A DNA stretch of 64,000 nucleotides, from the NCBI RefSeq assembly GCF_014649655.1, contig NZ_BMTL01000003.1:248001-312000 (forward strand), read 5' to 3'. Made by a program: the position numbers and the translations under genes. Source of the DNA: Streptomyces humidus. Lineage in GTDB: Bacteria; Actinomycetota; Actinomycetes; Streptomycetales; Streptomycetaceae. Numbering within the stretch: position 1 is the first letter of the stretch; every line of letters begins with the position of its first letter. Positions 21,811-33,302 of this stretch are shown here, piece by piece. A model generated the notes under the pieces. It searched no databases. It was not told the DNA's origin and saw only the letters and a program-made list of their open reading frames with translations.

Positions 21811-22986
21811 TCACCGGGTCCGGGGCCACAGGGCGGGATCCGGTGCGAAGCGCACGCACAGCTCGCCGTCGCGCAGGGCGGCGCCGTCGACGGTGCAGCG
21901 GCGCAGCACGGAGGGCAGCGGGAGGATGCGGCGGAACGGCCCGGCGGTGACGACGAGTTCGTCGCCGCGCCGGATCAGGTCGAGTTCGTCGCGCACGGCG
22001 CCGGGCAGCGGAATGCGCCAGACGAGCACGCCGTCCTGCTCGAGCCGGTCGGCCACGGGCCACTCGACCGGGGAGGCCGCCGGGTTGACGAGGGGGACCG
22101 CGAGCGCGGCGAGGTCGTCGGAGCCGCGGGGGTCGTGGCCGAGGTGGGCGACGGGACGGGCCGTCCCGCCCCACTCCTGAAGGGTCTTGCGCTGCTGGGT
22201 GACGAGCCTGCCGAGGGGACCGTCGTCGTCGGCGTCCTCGGGCAGGACCCGGTTGGCGACGAGCGACTCGACGGGCAGGGCGCGCAGGGCCAGGCCGAGC
22301 CGGGCGTCGCGGATCGCGTCGGCGCCGGCCGGTCCGGGCTCGGCGACGAGCCGTACGGCGGTCCCCCGGTCGGCGAGGACGGCCTCGACCGCGGCCAGCT
22401 CCACGTCCCATCGGGCCGTCGTGTCGTAGAGCCACTCGGCGGGCATGGGCACGCCGGCGAGCCGGCCCAGCATGGGGCGCAGGGCACGGGCCGCCTGGCG
22501 TTCGGGCGGGAGCAGGCGGCGCAGGTAGCGGCGCAGTTCCTCCGGGAGAGCCAGCAGGGCGAGGGCCTGGGGGGTGGGCGGGAGGTCGACGACGAGAAGG
22601 TCGTGACGGTCCCCGCCGTCGGCGAGCGCGGCGTCGCGCAGGGCGCGCAGCAGGGTCAGCTCCTCGGCGCCCGGGAGGGGGGTGACCTCCTCCGGGTCGA
22701 GCCGGGAGGCGCCGAGCAGGTCGAGGACGGTGGCGGCCCGGTCCTGGAAGCCGGCGAGGTCGTCGCGGAAGCCTGCGGCGGCGTCGGGACGCCAGGCGGT
22801 GAGGCGCGGGGCGACGCTCACGGGCACGGGCCCGGTGCGGACCCCGAGCGCCGCGCCGAGGGTGTCGGTGCGGTCGGCGCTGAGGACGAGGGTGCGGGCG
22901 CCCTCCGCTGCCGCGCGCTGAGCCGTGGCGGCCGCGACTGTCGTACGGCCGCTGCCGCCGGGGCCGGTGATCAGGAGGGTGCGCAT
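21811..22986 (-). CDS. ArsA/Get3-like P-loop ATPase
   Basis: A 391-residue ATPase of the ArsA/Get3/MinD superfamily. The Walker A is deviant, GPGGSGRTT (8-16), with Arg in place of the second Lys. HDLLVVDLPPTPQAL is the Walker B/switch II, and SADRTDTL is switch I-like. The C-terminal third is beta-rich (ELDLIRRGDELVVTAGPFRR), as in actinobacterial ArsA-like proteins such as Rv2184c. No arsenic genes are present, so arsenite export is not suggested. It is followed upstream by an SRPBCC gene, the same pair as in mycobacteria. Confidence 0.82.
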   Translation of the reverse strand: MRTLLITGPGGSGRTTVAAATAQRAAAEGARTLVLSADRTDTLGAALGVRTGPVPVSVAPRLTAWRPDAAAGFRDDLAGFQDRAATVLDLLGASRLDPEEVTPLPGAEELTLLRALRDAALADGGDRHDLLVVDLPPTPQALALLALPEELRRYLRRLLPPERQAARALRPMLGRLAGVPMPAEWLYDTTARWDVELAAVEAVLADRGTAVRLVAEPGPAGADAIRDARLGLALRALPVESLVANRVLPEDADDDGPLGRLVTQQRKTLQEWGGTARPVAHLGHDPRGSDDLAALAVPLVNPAASPVEWPVADRLEQDGVLVWRIPLPGAVRDELDLIRRGDELVVTAGPFRRILPLPSVLRRCTVDGAALRDGELCVRFAPDPALWPRTR

Positions 22987-23042
22987 GAGGGGGAACGGTA
23001 CCGGTCGGGGCGGCCCGGGGGTCGCGCCCGCGGGCCCCTGTC

Positions 23043-23486
23043 CTACTTCTCGCCCGACTCCACGCGCTTCTTCAGACCCGCCAGCGCCCGGTCGATGATG
23101 ACCTTCTCGGCCTTGCGCTTGATCATGCCCAGCATGGGGATCTTGACGTCCACGGTCAGCCGGTAGGTGACCTGGGTGCCGCCCGCGCCGGCCGGCTCGA
23201 GGAGGTAGGAGCCGTCGAGCTGGCGCAGCATCTGGGACTTCACCAGCGTCCAGGAGACCTCGTTGCGGCCGCTCCAGGTGTAGCCGAGGACCTGGTCGTC
23301 CTTGATCGCGCCGGCGTCCATGACCAGGCGTACCTGTTCGGCGCGGCCCTGCTCGTCCTTCTTGAGGACCTCTGCCTGCTTCACCTCTCCGGTCCAGTCC
23401 GGATAACGGGCGAAGTCGGCGATCACCGCCATGACGTCGGCCGGTGCCGCCTCGATCGTGATGCTCGAGCTGGTGTGTTCCGCCAT
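23043..23486 (-). CDS. SRPBCC (START-like) lipid/ligand-binding protein
   Basis: A 147-residue polyketide cyclase/dehydrase-type fold: ITIEAAPADVMAVIADFARYPDWTGEVKQ at the N-terminus (split here by function), a beta-sheet core, and a long C-terminal helix KRKAEKVIIDRALAGLKKRV. Such proteins carry hydrophobic ligands. The ATG at 23486 has GGAGGAG upstream. It is next to the ArsA-like ATPase and corresponds by order to mycobacterial Rv2185c. Ligand unknown. Confidence 0.85.
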   Translation of the reverse strand: MAEHTSSSITIEAAPADVMAVIADFARYPDWTGEVKQAEVLKKDEQGRAEQVRLVMDAGAIKDDQVLGYTWSGRNEVSWTLVKSQMLRQLDGSYLLEPAGAGGTQVTYRLTVDVKIPMLGMIKRKAEKVIIDRALAGLKKRVESGEK

Positions 23487-23566
23487 CGCCGTGGCTCCTC
23501 CGGATGCGGGCCCGTAAGGGTACGTGTGTGCAGCGTGAAGGCTACCGCGCGGCCGGTCGGGCGATT

Positions 23567-24364
23567 TCACCACTCCAGGGCATAAGGCCTGCCGCTGCCC
23601 GCGAAGTGCCCGACGTTCACGCACTCGGTCGCCCCGATCCGCATCCGGCGGGCGAGCGGCTGGTGGACGTGGCCGAACAGGGAGTAGCGGGGCCGGGTGC
23701 GGCGGATCGCGTCCAGCAGGGCGCGGCTGCCGCGTTCGAAGCGGCGGGCCACGGTGTCGTAGACGAGCTCCGGCACCTCCGGCGGGATGTGGGTGCACAG
23801 CACGTCCACCTCGCCGACGGCCTCGATCTTGGCCGCGTACTCCTCGTCGTCGATCTCGTAGGGGGTGCGCATGGGGGTCCGCAGGCCGCCGCCCACGAAG
23901 CCGAAGACGCGGCCGCCGATCTCCGCCCGCTCCCCGTCGAGGACGGTCGTGCCCGGTCCGGCGAACTCAGGCCACAGCCGCGGCATGTCGACGTTGCCGT
24001 AGGTGGCGTAGGTCGGCGTCGGGAAGGCGGGGAACATCTCGGCGTACTGCTTGCGGACCGCCTGCTCGATCAGTGCCGCCCGGTCGCCGCCGACGCCGCC
24101 CCACAGCCGGGCGCCGAGTTCGCGGGCCTCCTCGAAGCGGCGGGCGGTGCGCAGTTCGACGATGCGGTCGGCGTTCTCCACGCCGAAGAGGTCGGGGAAG
24201 ATGCCGCGGGAGTGGTCGGCGTAGTCCAGGAAGAGGACGAGGTCGCCCAGGCAGATCAGCGCGTCGGCGCCGTCTCCGGCGCGGGCCAGGTCGCGCGCGT
24301 TGCCGTGCACGTCGCTGACCACGTGGATGCGTGTCCCTCGGTTTCCGGGCGGTGTGGATGCCAT
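23567..24364 (-). CDS. Calcineurin-like metallophosphoesterase
   Basis: A 265-residue dinuclear-metal phosphoesterase. Metal ligands are in VVSDVHGNARD, CLGDLV, YGNVDMP (in place of GNHD), CTHIPPE and LFGHVHQP. The family includes 2',3'-cyclic nucleotide phosphodiesterases and nucleotide or lipid phosphatases; the substrate is not readable. The ATG at 24364 lacks an SD; TACCCT 8 nt upstream could be a -10 for a leaderless mRNA. It is divergent from the acyl-CoA synthetase. Confidence 0.85.
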   Translation of the reverse strand: MASTPPGNRGTRIHVVSDVHGNARDLARAGDGADALICLGDLVLFLDYADHSRGIFPDLFGVENADRIVELRTARRFEEARELGARLWGGVGGDRAALIEQAVRKQYAEMFPAFPTPTYATYGNVDMPRLWPEFAGPGTTVLDGERAEIGGRVFGFVGGGLRTPMRTPYEIDDEEYAAKIEAVGEVDVLCTHIPPEVPELVYDTVARRFERGSRALLDAIRRTRPRYSLFGHVHQPLARRMRIGATECVNVGHFAGSGRPYALEW

Positions 24365-24420
24365 GTCGATCAAGGGTAGGCGTGTGCGGCACACGTGAAC
24401 AGTGACGGCGCGGATACCGG

Positions 24421-24454
24421 TTACTGGCCAGTCAGTAAAGCGGTGGACTAGGGT
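24421..24454 (+). promoter_or_regulatory. Putative operator TTACTG-N6-CAGTAA and -10 upstream of fadD
   Basis: The 323-bp gap between the phosphoesterase and fadD holds a perfect inverted repeat, TTACTG (24421-24426) with CAGTAA (24433-24438), whose centre also contains the palindrome ACTGGCCAGT. A TAGGGT -10 follows at 24449-24454, so the repeat overlaps the -35 region as a TetR-type repressor site would. From there to the fadD start is about 230 nt of untranslated leader with no other clear structure. Confidence 0.5.
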
Positions 24455-24687
24455 CGGCCGGAAGACACCAATCTGTGTGACGCAGCGAACATCTCGCCCG
24501 GCCCCCCTGTCGAAGAGGCCATACCGGCGGGTAACGTCCGGGCAGTCCAGTCGTGCTCAGGGTTTCGACCACCGAGATTCACCGGGTCCACGGATCCGCC
24601 GAGTTTCCTGAGCACAGCCCGAGCCTTGGACCGCATCGTCGCATCGCACAACGTCGTGGCGCCGGCGCCCTATGAGGAGCAGCAGTC

Positions 24688-26484
24688 TTGCGCGAGTTCA
24701 GCCTTCCGGCTTTGTACGAGGTCCCTGCGGACGGCAACCTGACCGACATCGTCCGCAGAAACGCCGCGCAGCATCCCGATGTCGCCGTCATCGCCCGCAA
24801 GGTGGGGGGCGCCTGGCAGGACGTGACGGCCACGGCGTTCCTCGCCGAGGTGCACGCGGCCGCCAAGGGCCTCATCGCCTCCGGCGTCCAGCCCGGCGAC
24901 CGGGTGGGCCTCATGTCGCGCACCCGCTACGAGTGGACGCTGCTCGACTTCGCGATCTGGTGCGCGGGCGCGGTCACCGTGCCCGTCTACGAGACCAGTT
25001 CGGCGGAGCAGGTGCAGTGGATCCTCTCGGACTCCGGTGCGACGGCCGTCGTCGTCGAGCTGGAGGCCCACGCGGCGGCCGTGGAGTCGGTGCGCGAGTC
25101 GCTGCCCGCGCTCAAGCACGTGTGGCAGATCGAGGCGGGTGGCGTCGAGGAGCTCGGGCGGCTCGGCCGGGACGTCTCCGACCGGGTCGTCGAGGAGCGC
25201 AGCTCGCAGGCCAGGGCGGACGACCCGGCGACCATCGTGTACACCTCCGGCACGACCGGCCGGCCGAAGGGCTGTGTGCTCACCCACCGCAGCTTCTTCG
25301 CCGAGTGCGGGAACGTCGTGGAGCGGCTGCGGCCGTTGTTCCGCACGGGCGAGTGCAGCGTCCTGCTGTTCCTGCCGCTCGCGCACGTCTTCGGCCGGCT
25401 GGTGCAGATCGCCCCGATGATGGCGCCGATCAAGCTCGGCACGGTCCCGGACATCAAGAACCTCACCGACGAGCTGGCGTCCTTCCGCCCGACGCTGATC
25501 CTGGGCGTGCCGCGGGTCTTCGAGAAGGTCTACAACTCGGCGCGCGCCAAGGCGCAGGCGGACGGCAAGGGCGCGGTCTTCGACAAGGCCGCGGACACCG
25601 CCATCGCGTACAGCAAGGCGCTGGAGCTGCCCGGGGGCCCGCCCCTGGGCCTGAAGATCAAGCACAAGGTGTTCGACAAGCTGGTCTACGGCAAGCTGCG
25701 GGCGGTGCTCGGCGGCAGGGGCGAGTACGCGATCTCCGGCGGCGCCCCGCTGGGCGAGCGTCTCGGCCACTTCTTCCGGGGCATCGGGTTCACCGTCCTG
25801 GAGGGGTACGGCCTGACGGAGTCCTGCGCCGCGACCGCGTTCAACCCGTGGGACCGGCAGAAGATCGGCACGGTCGGTCAGCCGCTGCCCGGCTCGGTGG
25901 TGCGGATCGCGGACGACGGCGAGGTGCTGCTCCACGGTGAGCACCTGTTCAAGGAGTACTGGAACAACCCGGGCGCGACGGCGGAGGCGCTGGCCGACGG
26001 CTGGTTCCACACCGGCGACATCGGCACGCTCGACGAGGACGGCTACCTCAGGATCACCGGCCGCAAGAAGGAGATCATCGTCACCGCGGGCGGCAAGAAC
26101 GTCGCCCCGGCCGTGATCGAGGACCGCATCCGCGCGCACGCGCTGGTCGCGGAGTGCATGGTGGTGGGCGACGGGCGGCCGTTCGTGGGCGCGCTGGTCA
26201 CCATCGACGAGGAGTTCCTGGGCCGCTGGGCTTCCGAGCACGGCAAGCCGGCGGGTTCGACCGCGGCGTCGCTGCGCGAGGACGCCGACCTGAAGGCTGC
26301 CATCCAGTCGGCGATCGACGACGGCAACGCCGCGGTCTCGAAGGCGGAATCGGTGCGGAAGTTCCGCATTCTCTCCTCCCAGTTCACGGAGGACTCGGGC
26401 CACCTCACGCCCTCGCTGAAGCTCAAGCGCAACGTGGTGGCGAAGGACTACGCGGGCGAGATCGAGGCGATCTACGCCAAGTAG
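24688..26484 (+). CDS. Long-chain fatty-acid--CoA ligase (FadD15-like)
   Basis: A 598-residue AMP-forming acyl-CoA synthetase. A3 motif YTSGTTGRPKGC, A5 motif LEGYGLTES, A7 motif WFHTGDIG, A8 motif RITGRKKEIIVTAGGKNV and A10 KLKRN with the catalytic Lys are all present. The start is a TTG at 24688, with GAGGAG upstream and MREFSLPALYEVP as in homologues. The gene occupies the place of mycobacterial fadD15. It converges on the cholesterol oxidase gene 28 bp away, and an inverted repeat upstream may bind a TetR-type fatty-acid regulator. Confidence 0.95.
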   Translation: MREFSLPALYEVPADGNLTDIVRRNAAQHPDVAVIARKVGGAWQDVTATAFLAEVHAAAKGLIASGVQPGDRVGLMSRTRYEWTLLDFAIWCAGAVTVPVYETSSAEQVQWILSDSGATAVVVELEAHAAAVESVRESLPALKHVWQIEAGGVEELGRLGRDVSDRVVEERSSQARADDPATIVYTSGTTGRPKGCVLTHRSFFAECGNVVERLRPLFRTGECSVLLFLPLAHVFGRLVQIAPMMAPIKLGTVPDIKNLTDELASFRPTLILGVPRVFEKVYNSARAKAQADGKGAVFDKAADTAIAYSKALELPGGPPLGLKIKHKVFDKLVYGKLRAVLGGRGEYAISGGAPLGERLGHFFRGIGFTVLEGYGLTESCAATAFNPWDRQKIGTVGQPLPGSVVRIADDGEVLLHGEHLFKEYWNNPGATAEALADGWFHTGDIGTLDEDGYLRITGRKKEIIVTAGGKNVAPAVIEDRIRAHALVAECMVVGDGRPFVGALVTIDEEFLGRWASEHGKPAGSTAASLREDADLKAAIQSAIDDGNAAVSKAESVRKFRILSSQFTEDSGHLTPSLKLKRNVVAKDYAGEIEAIYAK

Positions 26485-26512
26485 CGGCTTCTCAAGGTCT
26501 GCTGACGGCACG

Positions 26513-29448
<2,936 letters not shown>

Positions 29449-29563
29449 CGCGACCGACCCTATCCAAACGCTCCGCACCGCCGCGCACGGCAGCGGTGCA
29501 CAGCGCTGGAGGATCACGAGCGCCATGGGGACGACGGCCGCGGGAACGCCGCCGCCGGGAACC

Positions 29564-30766
29564 TCAGCCGAGCTGGGCCTTCAGGTAGTCCTGCCAGTCG
29601 CTCGTGAACTCGGGGAGGGACGTGCCCAGGACGTCCTTCAGCGCGCCCTCCACCGCCCCCGGCCGCTCCTCGTGCTCCCCGACGGCCCGGTAGAACGCGT
29701 CGAGCCGCGTCTCGCCCCACCGTCCGGCGATCATCCGGCAGGCCAGCCAGCCGCCCTCGTACGCCTCGGCCAGCCGGCCCGCGTCCCCGGAGAACGCGAA
29801 GTCGCCGTCCGGGGGCAGCGCCGCCGGGACGCTCCCGGTCCTGACGGAGTGCTGCAGTTCCGGCGCGACCTCGGGCGGGGTGCGCCCGGTGCCGCGGTAG
29901 CCGACCCAGTCGGCGTACCCCTCGGACAGCCACAGCGGGGTGGCGGCGCCGGTGTGGGCGCGGGTGGCGACATGCGTCGTCTCATGGGTGAGGACCACCT
30001 GCCGGCCCATCCGGCCGAGCATGCCGTAGGCGTCGGGATTGACGATGACCCGGTCCGCGGGCGCCTTCGCCCGGCCGCCCGTCTCGCCCGTCGTCACCGC
30101 GGCGATCCCCCGGTAGGCGGCCGCGGGCGAGCCGAGCAGCCCCGCCATCCCCGCCAGCGACTTCGGCACCAGGACGACGACGCGGCCCGCCCAGGCGGTG
30201 CCCCAGGCCGCCGACACCGCGGGGACGGCGTCGTCGGCCAGTTCCGCGAAGGACCGCAGCCGCTCGCCGGACTGCCCGGTCCCCAGCACCAGACTGTGCG
30301 CCCCCCGCACCACGTTCACCGTGCCCTGGTCCCACAACTGCTGGCCGGTCTCCTCGGCGGGCTTCTCCGACGTCACCGACCACCGTCCGCCCGCGTTCAG
30401 AGCCAGGCGCACGGTGCGCTTCACCACCACCGGGGCCCGGTCGTAACCCTCGACCCGGTAACTCAGCTCGGCGTCCGCGGTGGCGGCGTCCCCGCCGCGC
30501 CGCAGCGCCGTCACCCGGTAGGACCAGGCCGCCAGCGGAACGGCGCGCACGGCGGCGAACCCGGCGGCGCTGCCGGTGGCCGCGTAGGCGCGCGCGTCGT
30601 GGTGGAGGACCGCGGCGGCCCGCCGGTCCAGGAGCCTCTGCACATCGGCCCGCGCGCCGCCGGTGGCGGGGCGGCCGCCACAGGCGACCAGGGAGGCGAG
30701 GAGCGTGACGACCACCGGCCAGGGCCCCGCGACCCGTGATCCGCGCATCCGCCGTCGACCAGTCAT
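29564..30766 (-). CDS. Lipoprotein zinc metallopeptidase (gluzincin-like)
   Basis: A 400-residue exported protein. The N-terminus is basic, followed by a hydrophobic stretch and a lipobox (LVAC) near residue 29. A beta-rich NTF2-like middle part precedes the metallopeptidase signature HETTH (LTHETTHVATR) with the third ligand Glu in LWLSEGYADWVG 20-odd residues later, as in M1-type gluzincins. It should act on the outer face of the membrane. Substrate unknown. It ends 115 bp before the mannosyltransferase start and begins 40 bp after an NlpC/P60 gene on the same strand. Confidence 0.8.
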   Translation of the reverse strand: MTGRRRMRGSRVAGPWPVVVTLLASLVACGGRPATGGARADVQRLLDRRAAAVLHHDARAYAATGSAAGFAAVRAVPLAAWSYRVTALRRGGDAATADAELSYRVEGYDRAPVVVKRTVRLALNAGGRWSVTSEKPAEETGQQLWDQGTVNVVRGAHSLVLGTGQSGERLRSFAELADDAVPAVSAAWGTAWAGRVVVLVPKSLAGMAGLLGSPAAAYRGIAAVTTGETGGRAKAPADRVIVNPDAYGMLGRMGRQVVLTHETTHVATRAHTGAATPLWLSEGYADWVGYRGTGRTPPEVAPELQHSVRTGSVPAALPPDGDFAFSGDAGRLAEAYEGGWLACRMIAGRWGETRLDAFYRAVGEHEERPGAVEGALKDVLGTSLPEFTSDWQDYLKAQLG

Positions 30767-30806
30767 CCACCCGATCGTACGGCGGCCGTGCCGGACCGGC
30801 CGGGGG

Positions 30807-31829
30807 TCAGGGCCTGGTGACGGACGAGACCGGCATCATCCCGACCGGGTCGTAGCGCACGGGCGCGCCCGGATAGGGGGCGTGGATGACCTGGCCGTTG
30901 CCGACGTACATGCCGACATGACTGGCGTCGGAGCGGTAGGTGACGATGTCGCCGGGCCGGACCTGGGAGAGCGGGACCCGCCGGCCGGCGTGCGCCTGGG
31001 CCTGCGAGGTGCGCGGCAGCGAGACGCCGGCCTGCGCGTACGACCACTGCACGAGGCCCGAACAGTCGAAGCCGGCAGGCCCGTTGGCGCCCCACACGTA
31101 CGGCTTGCCCAGCGCGGAGCGGACGGCGGCCAGCGCGGCGGCCGCCCGGCCGGACGCCGGGACCGGGCCGGAGAGGCCGGGCAGGTACGCGCGGCCGGAA
31201 CGGGAGGCGCGGTCGTAGGCGGCGCGTTCCCCGGACGGCAGGGAGGCGAGCAGTTCCCTCGCCTCGGCGAGCTTCCGCTCGATGGTCCGCTTGTGGCCGA
31301 CCACGGCCTTGCGGCTCCTCTCCAGTTCGGCGAGCTTGCGGGCGGCGTCGGAGTGTTCCTGGGCGAGCTCGCGCAGGGCGCCCTGCAGCTCCTGGAGTTC
31401 ACCGGCCTGGCGGGCGGTGATCCGGTCCAGGACGGACGCCTTGGCGAGGTACTCCTCCGGGTCGTCGGAGAACAGCAGCGCCAGGGAGGGGTCGAGACCG
31501 CCGGAGCGGTACTGGGCGCCGGCCAGCGAACCGAGCCGATCGCGCAGGCCGTTGACGCGCGCCTGCTGCCGGGCGATGTGGTCCTGGGCGTCACCGATCT
31601 GCCTGCGCAGGGCGTCGGCGCGTTCGCCGGCCTCGTCGTAGGCCTCGGTGGCCTTCTCGGCCTCCTCGTAGAGACGGTCCACCTCGGCACTGGCCCCGTC
31701 GTGCGGTGCGGCCGTGGCCGGTACGGCGGACACGGCGCCGAGGGCGGCGGCCGCGACGGACAGCACGCTCAGGGCGCTGCGGGCGCCCCGGTCGGACCCG
31801 GACTGTGCAAGGCGGCGATGGGACCCCAC
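30807..31829 (-). CDS. Secreted NlpC/P60 peptidoglycan endopeptidase, copy 1
   Basis: A 340-residue cell-wall hydrolase. A signal peptide ends near VPATAA, followed by a long coiled coil (about 45-220) and a C-terminal NlpC/P60 domain. The catalytic Cys is in FDCSGLVQWSY, the His in ASHVGMYVG and the third residue in VIHAPYPG. The GTG at 31829 is chosen because it gives VGSHRR, like the paralogue's VASHRR, with GGAAGGAG upstream. The coiled coil resembles RipA-type autoinhibitory arms. It is a tandem paralogue of the next gene. Confidence 0.9.
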   Translation of the reverse strand: MGSHRRLAQSGSDRGARSALSVLSVAAAALGAVSAVPATAAPHDGASAEVDRLYEEAEKATEAYDEAGERADALRRQIGDAQDHIARQQARVNGLRDRLGSLAGAQYRSGGLDPSLALLFSDDPEEYLAKASVLDRITARQAGELQELQGALRELAQEHSDAARKLAELERSRKAVVGHKRTIERKLAEARELLASLPSGERAAYDRASRSGRAYLPGLSGPVPASGRAAAALAAVRSALGKPYVWGANGPAGFDCSGLVQWSYAQAGVSLPRTSQAQAHAGRRVPLSQVRPGDIVTYRSDASHVGMYVGNGQVIHAPYPGAPVRYDPVGMMPVSSVTRP

Positions 31830-31927
31830 GGGAAGCCGCGCTCCTTCCACCGGTGAACAGGGAAACGCGGCAGACAGTAGCCCCGCGACCGGGGGTCGGC
31901 CAAAGACCCCGGCGGGCACGCACAGTG

Positions 31928-31963
31928 ACGCCCCGCCGCTGACGCAGGTCACCGGCGGGGCGT
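31928..31963 (-). terminator. Hairpin between the two NlpC/P60 genes
   Basis: An 11-bp perfect stem pairs ACGCCCCGCCG (31928-31938) with CGGCGGGGCGT (31953-31963) around a 14-nt loop, 88 bp past the stop of NlpC/P60 copy 2. It separates the two genes, which are therefore probably independent or partly attenuated. No other element was recognised in this 221-bp gap. Confidence 0.7.
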
Positions 31964-32050
31964 GGGGTCACTCCTCGTCGTCATGATTCGCCCGTTCGGG
32001 CGGGGTGGTGTCCTGATCCCGAAGCGGATCGGACCCCGGTCCGGCGTGGA

Positions 32051-33091
32051 TCAGACCCGGACGCCGAACATGAACGGGCCGCCGATCGTGCCCATCGACT
32101 CGTAGCGCACGACGGTTCCGGTGCGCGGGGCGTGGATGATCTGGCCGTTGCCCGCGTACAGACCGACGTGGTGCAGGTCGTTGAAGAAGAACACCAGGTC
32201 GCCGACCTTGAGGTCGCTCTGCGAGTAGATGCGCGTCCCGATGTTGGCCTGCGACTCCGAGGTCCGCGGGATGCCGACGCCGGCCTGTCCGTAGGCCCAG
32301 GAGGTGAGGCCCGAGCAGTCGTACATGGCGGTGCCGGTGGAGCCGTAGTGGTAGGGCTTGCCGAGCTGGCTCTGCGCGGCCTGGAAAGCGGCCATGGCGC
32401 GGCCGGAGCCGGTGGGGGCGTCGCCGAGGTCGACCCGCTGACCGGCGTCCCGGCTGGCGCGGGTGTCGGCGGCGGCGAGGGCGGCCTTCTCCTTGGCCGT
32501 CAGCGTGTTGAGGAGCTTGCGCGCCTCCGCGAGCTTGGCCTGGACTTCCTTCTTCTTCTTGCCCAGTTCGGTGCGGGTGGTGGCGAGGTCCTTGAGCTTG
32601 CCGGAGGCCTCGGCGCGCTGCTGGGCGAGCTCGCGCTGTTTCTCCTGGATCTTCTTGAGCGCCTCGACCTGCTGGGCGCTCAACTGGTCGGCGGCCGAGG
32701 CCTTGTCCAGGAAGTCGTCCGGGTTCGAGGAGAGAAGGAGCTGCAGGGAGGAGTCTATGGACCCGGTGCGGTACTGGGCGGCGGCCGCGAGACCCATGGA
32801 GTCGCGCAGCTCGTTGAGGTCAGCCTGCCCGCGGGCCACGTTGTCCTGGATGGTGGAGATCTCCTTCTGGAGCTTCTCCTGCTTCTCCTGGGCCCCGTTG
32901 TACGTCTCGGTGGCCTGCTCCGCCTCTTCGTAGAGCTTGTCGACCTTGCTCTTGACCTCGTCCTTGTTGAGCTTCTCGCTGGGCGCCGCGTTGGCGGCCT
33001 GGGAGCTCAGCACGACGGCAGCGGCGGCTGCGGTGGTCAGCACGGTCACGCGTGCGCGACTCGGCTGCTTGGGTCGACGGTGGGACGCCAC
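32051..33091 (-). CDS. Secreted NlpC/P60 peptidoglycan endopeptidase, copy 2
   Basis: A 346-residue paralogue with the same order: signal peptide ending SSQAANAAPS, a Lys/Glu/Gln-rich coiled coil over about 50-230, then NlpC/P60 with catalytic Cys in YDCSGLTSWAYGQAG and His in LHHVGLYAG. The GTG at 33091 gives MASHRRPKQ and has AAGGAG 9 nt upstream; an ATG 30 bp earlier is ignored. It has its own promoter in a relatively AT-rich gap. By position it matches mycobacterial Rv2190c. The two paralogues keep the catalytic set but differ in linker and charge. Confidence 0.92.
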   Translation of the reverse strand: MASHRRPKQPSRARVTVLTTAAAAAVVLSSQAANAAPSEKLNKDEVKSKVDKLYEEAEQATETYNGAQEKQEKLQKEISTIQDNVARGQADLNELRDSMGLAAAAQYRTGSIDSSLQLLLSSNPDDFLDKASAADQLSAQQVEALKKIQEKQRELAQQRAEASGKLKDLATTRTELGKKKKEVQAKLAEARKLLNTLTAKEKAALAAADTRASRDAGQRVDLGDAPTGSGRAMAAFQAAQSQLGKPYHYGSTGTAMYDCSGLTSWAYGQAGVGIPRTSESQANIGTRIYSQSDLKVGDLVFFFNDLHHVGLYAGNGQIIHAPRTGTVVRYESMGTIGGPFMFGVRV

Positions 33092-33240
33092 GGAGACGGG
33101 CTCCTTCTTTTGAGTGATCACCCGTGTGGAGGTTCGAGGCCTGACCTTAGTGACCTCGCCGTGATCAGTTCAAATCCCCAGAGGAAAAAAACCCTCACGC
33201 ACCGCAGTTTTTTCACACAACTCACGAGCAGTGATGCGCG

Positions 33241-33273
33241 ATTGACGCTACGTTGCGTGATGATTGCGTCAAT
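33241..33273 (-). promoter_or_regulatory. Promoter with embedded inverted repeat for NlpC/P60 copy 2
   Basis: On the minus strand TTGACG (33272-33267) and TAGCGT (33250-33245) are spaced by 16 bp, a good principal-sigma promoter. Its ends also form a perfect inverted repeat, ATTGACGC (33241-33248) with GCGTCAAT (33266-33273), which could be an operator. Downstream (33183-33215) AAAAAA and TTTTTT runs bracket a GC-rich core in the 5' leader, unusual in this GC-rich genome. Confidence 0.55.
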
Positions 33274-33302
33274 TCGGTCATTAAACCTGCGAACTTCGAC
33301 CT

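Noticed and set aside
21811..22986. Arsenite export ATPase
   Set aside because: There is no arsB, arsR or arsD; the gene is a conserved neighbour of an SRPBCC gene in other actinobacteria.
33092..33302. c-di-AMP (ydaO) riboswitch upstream of the NlpC/P60 gene
   Set aside because: Such switches precede some streptomycete wall hydrolases, but the conserved ydaO blocks are not present in this leader.
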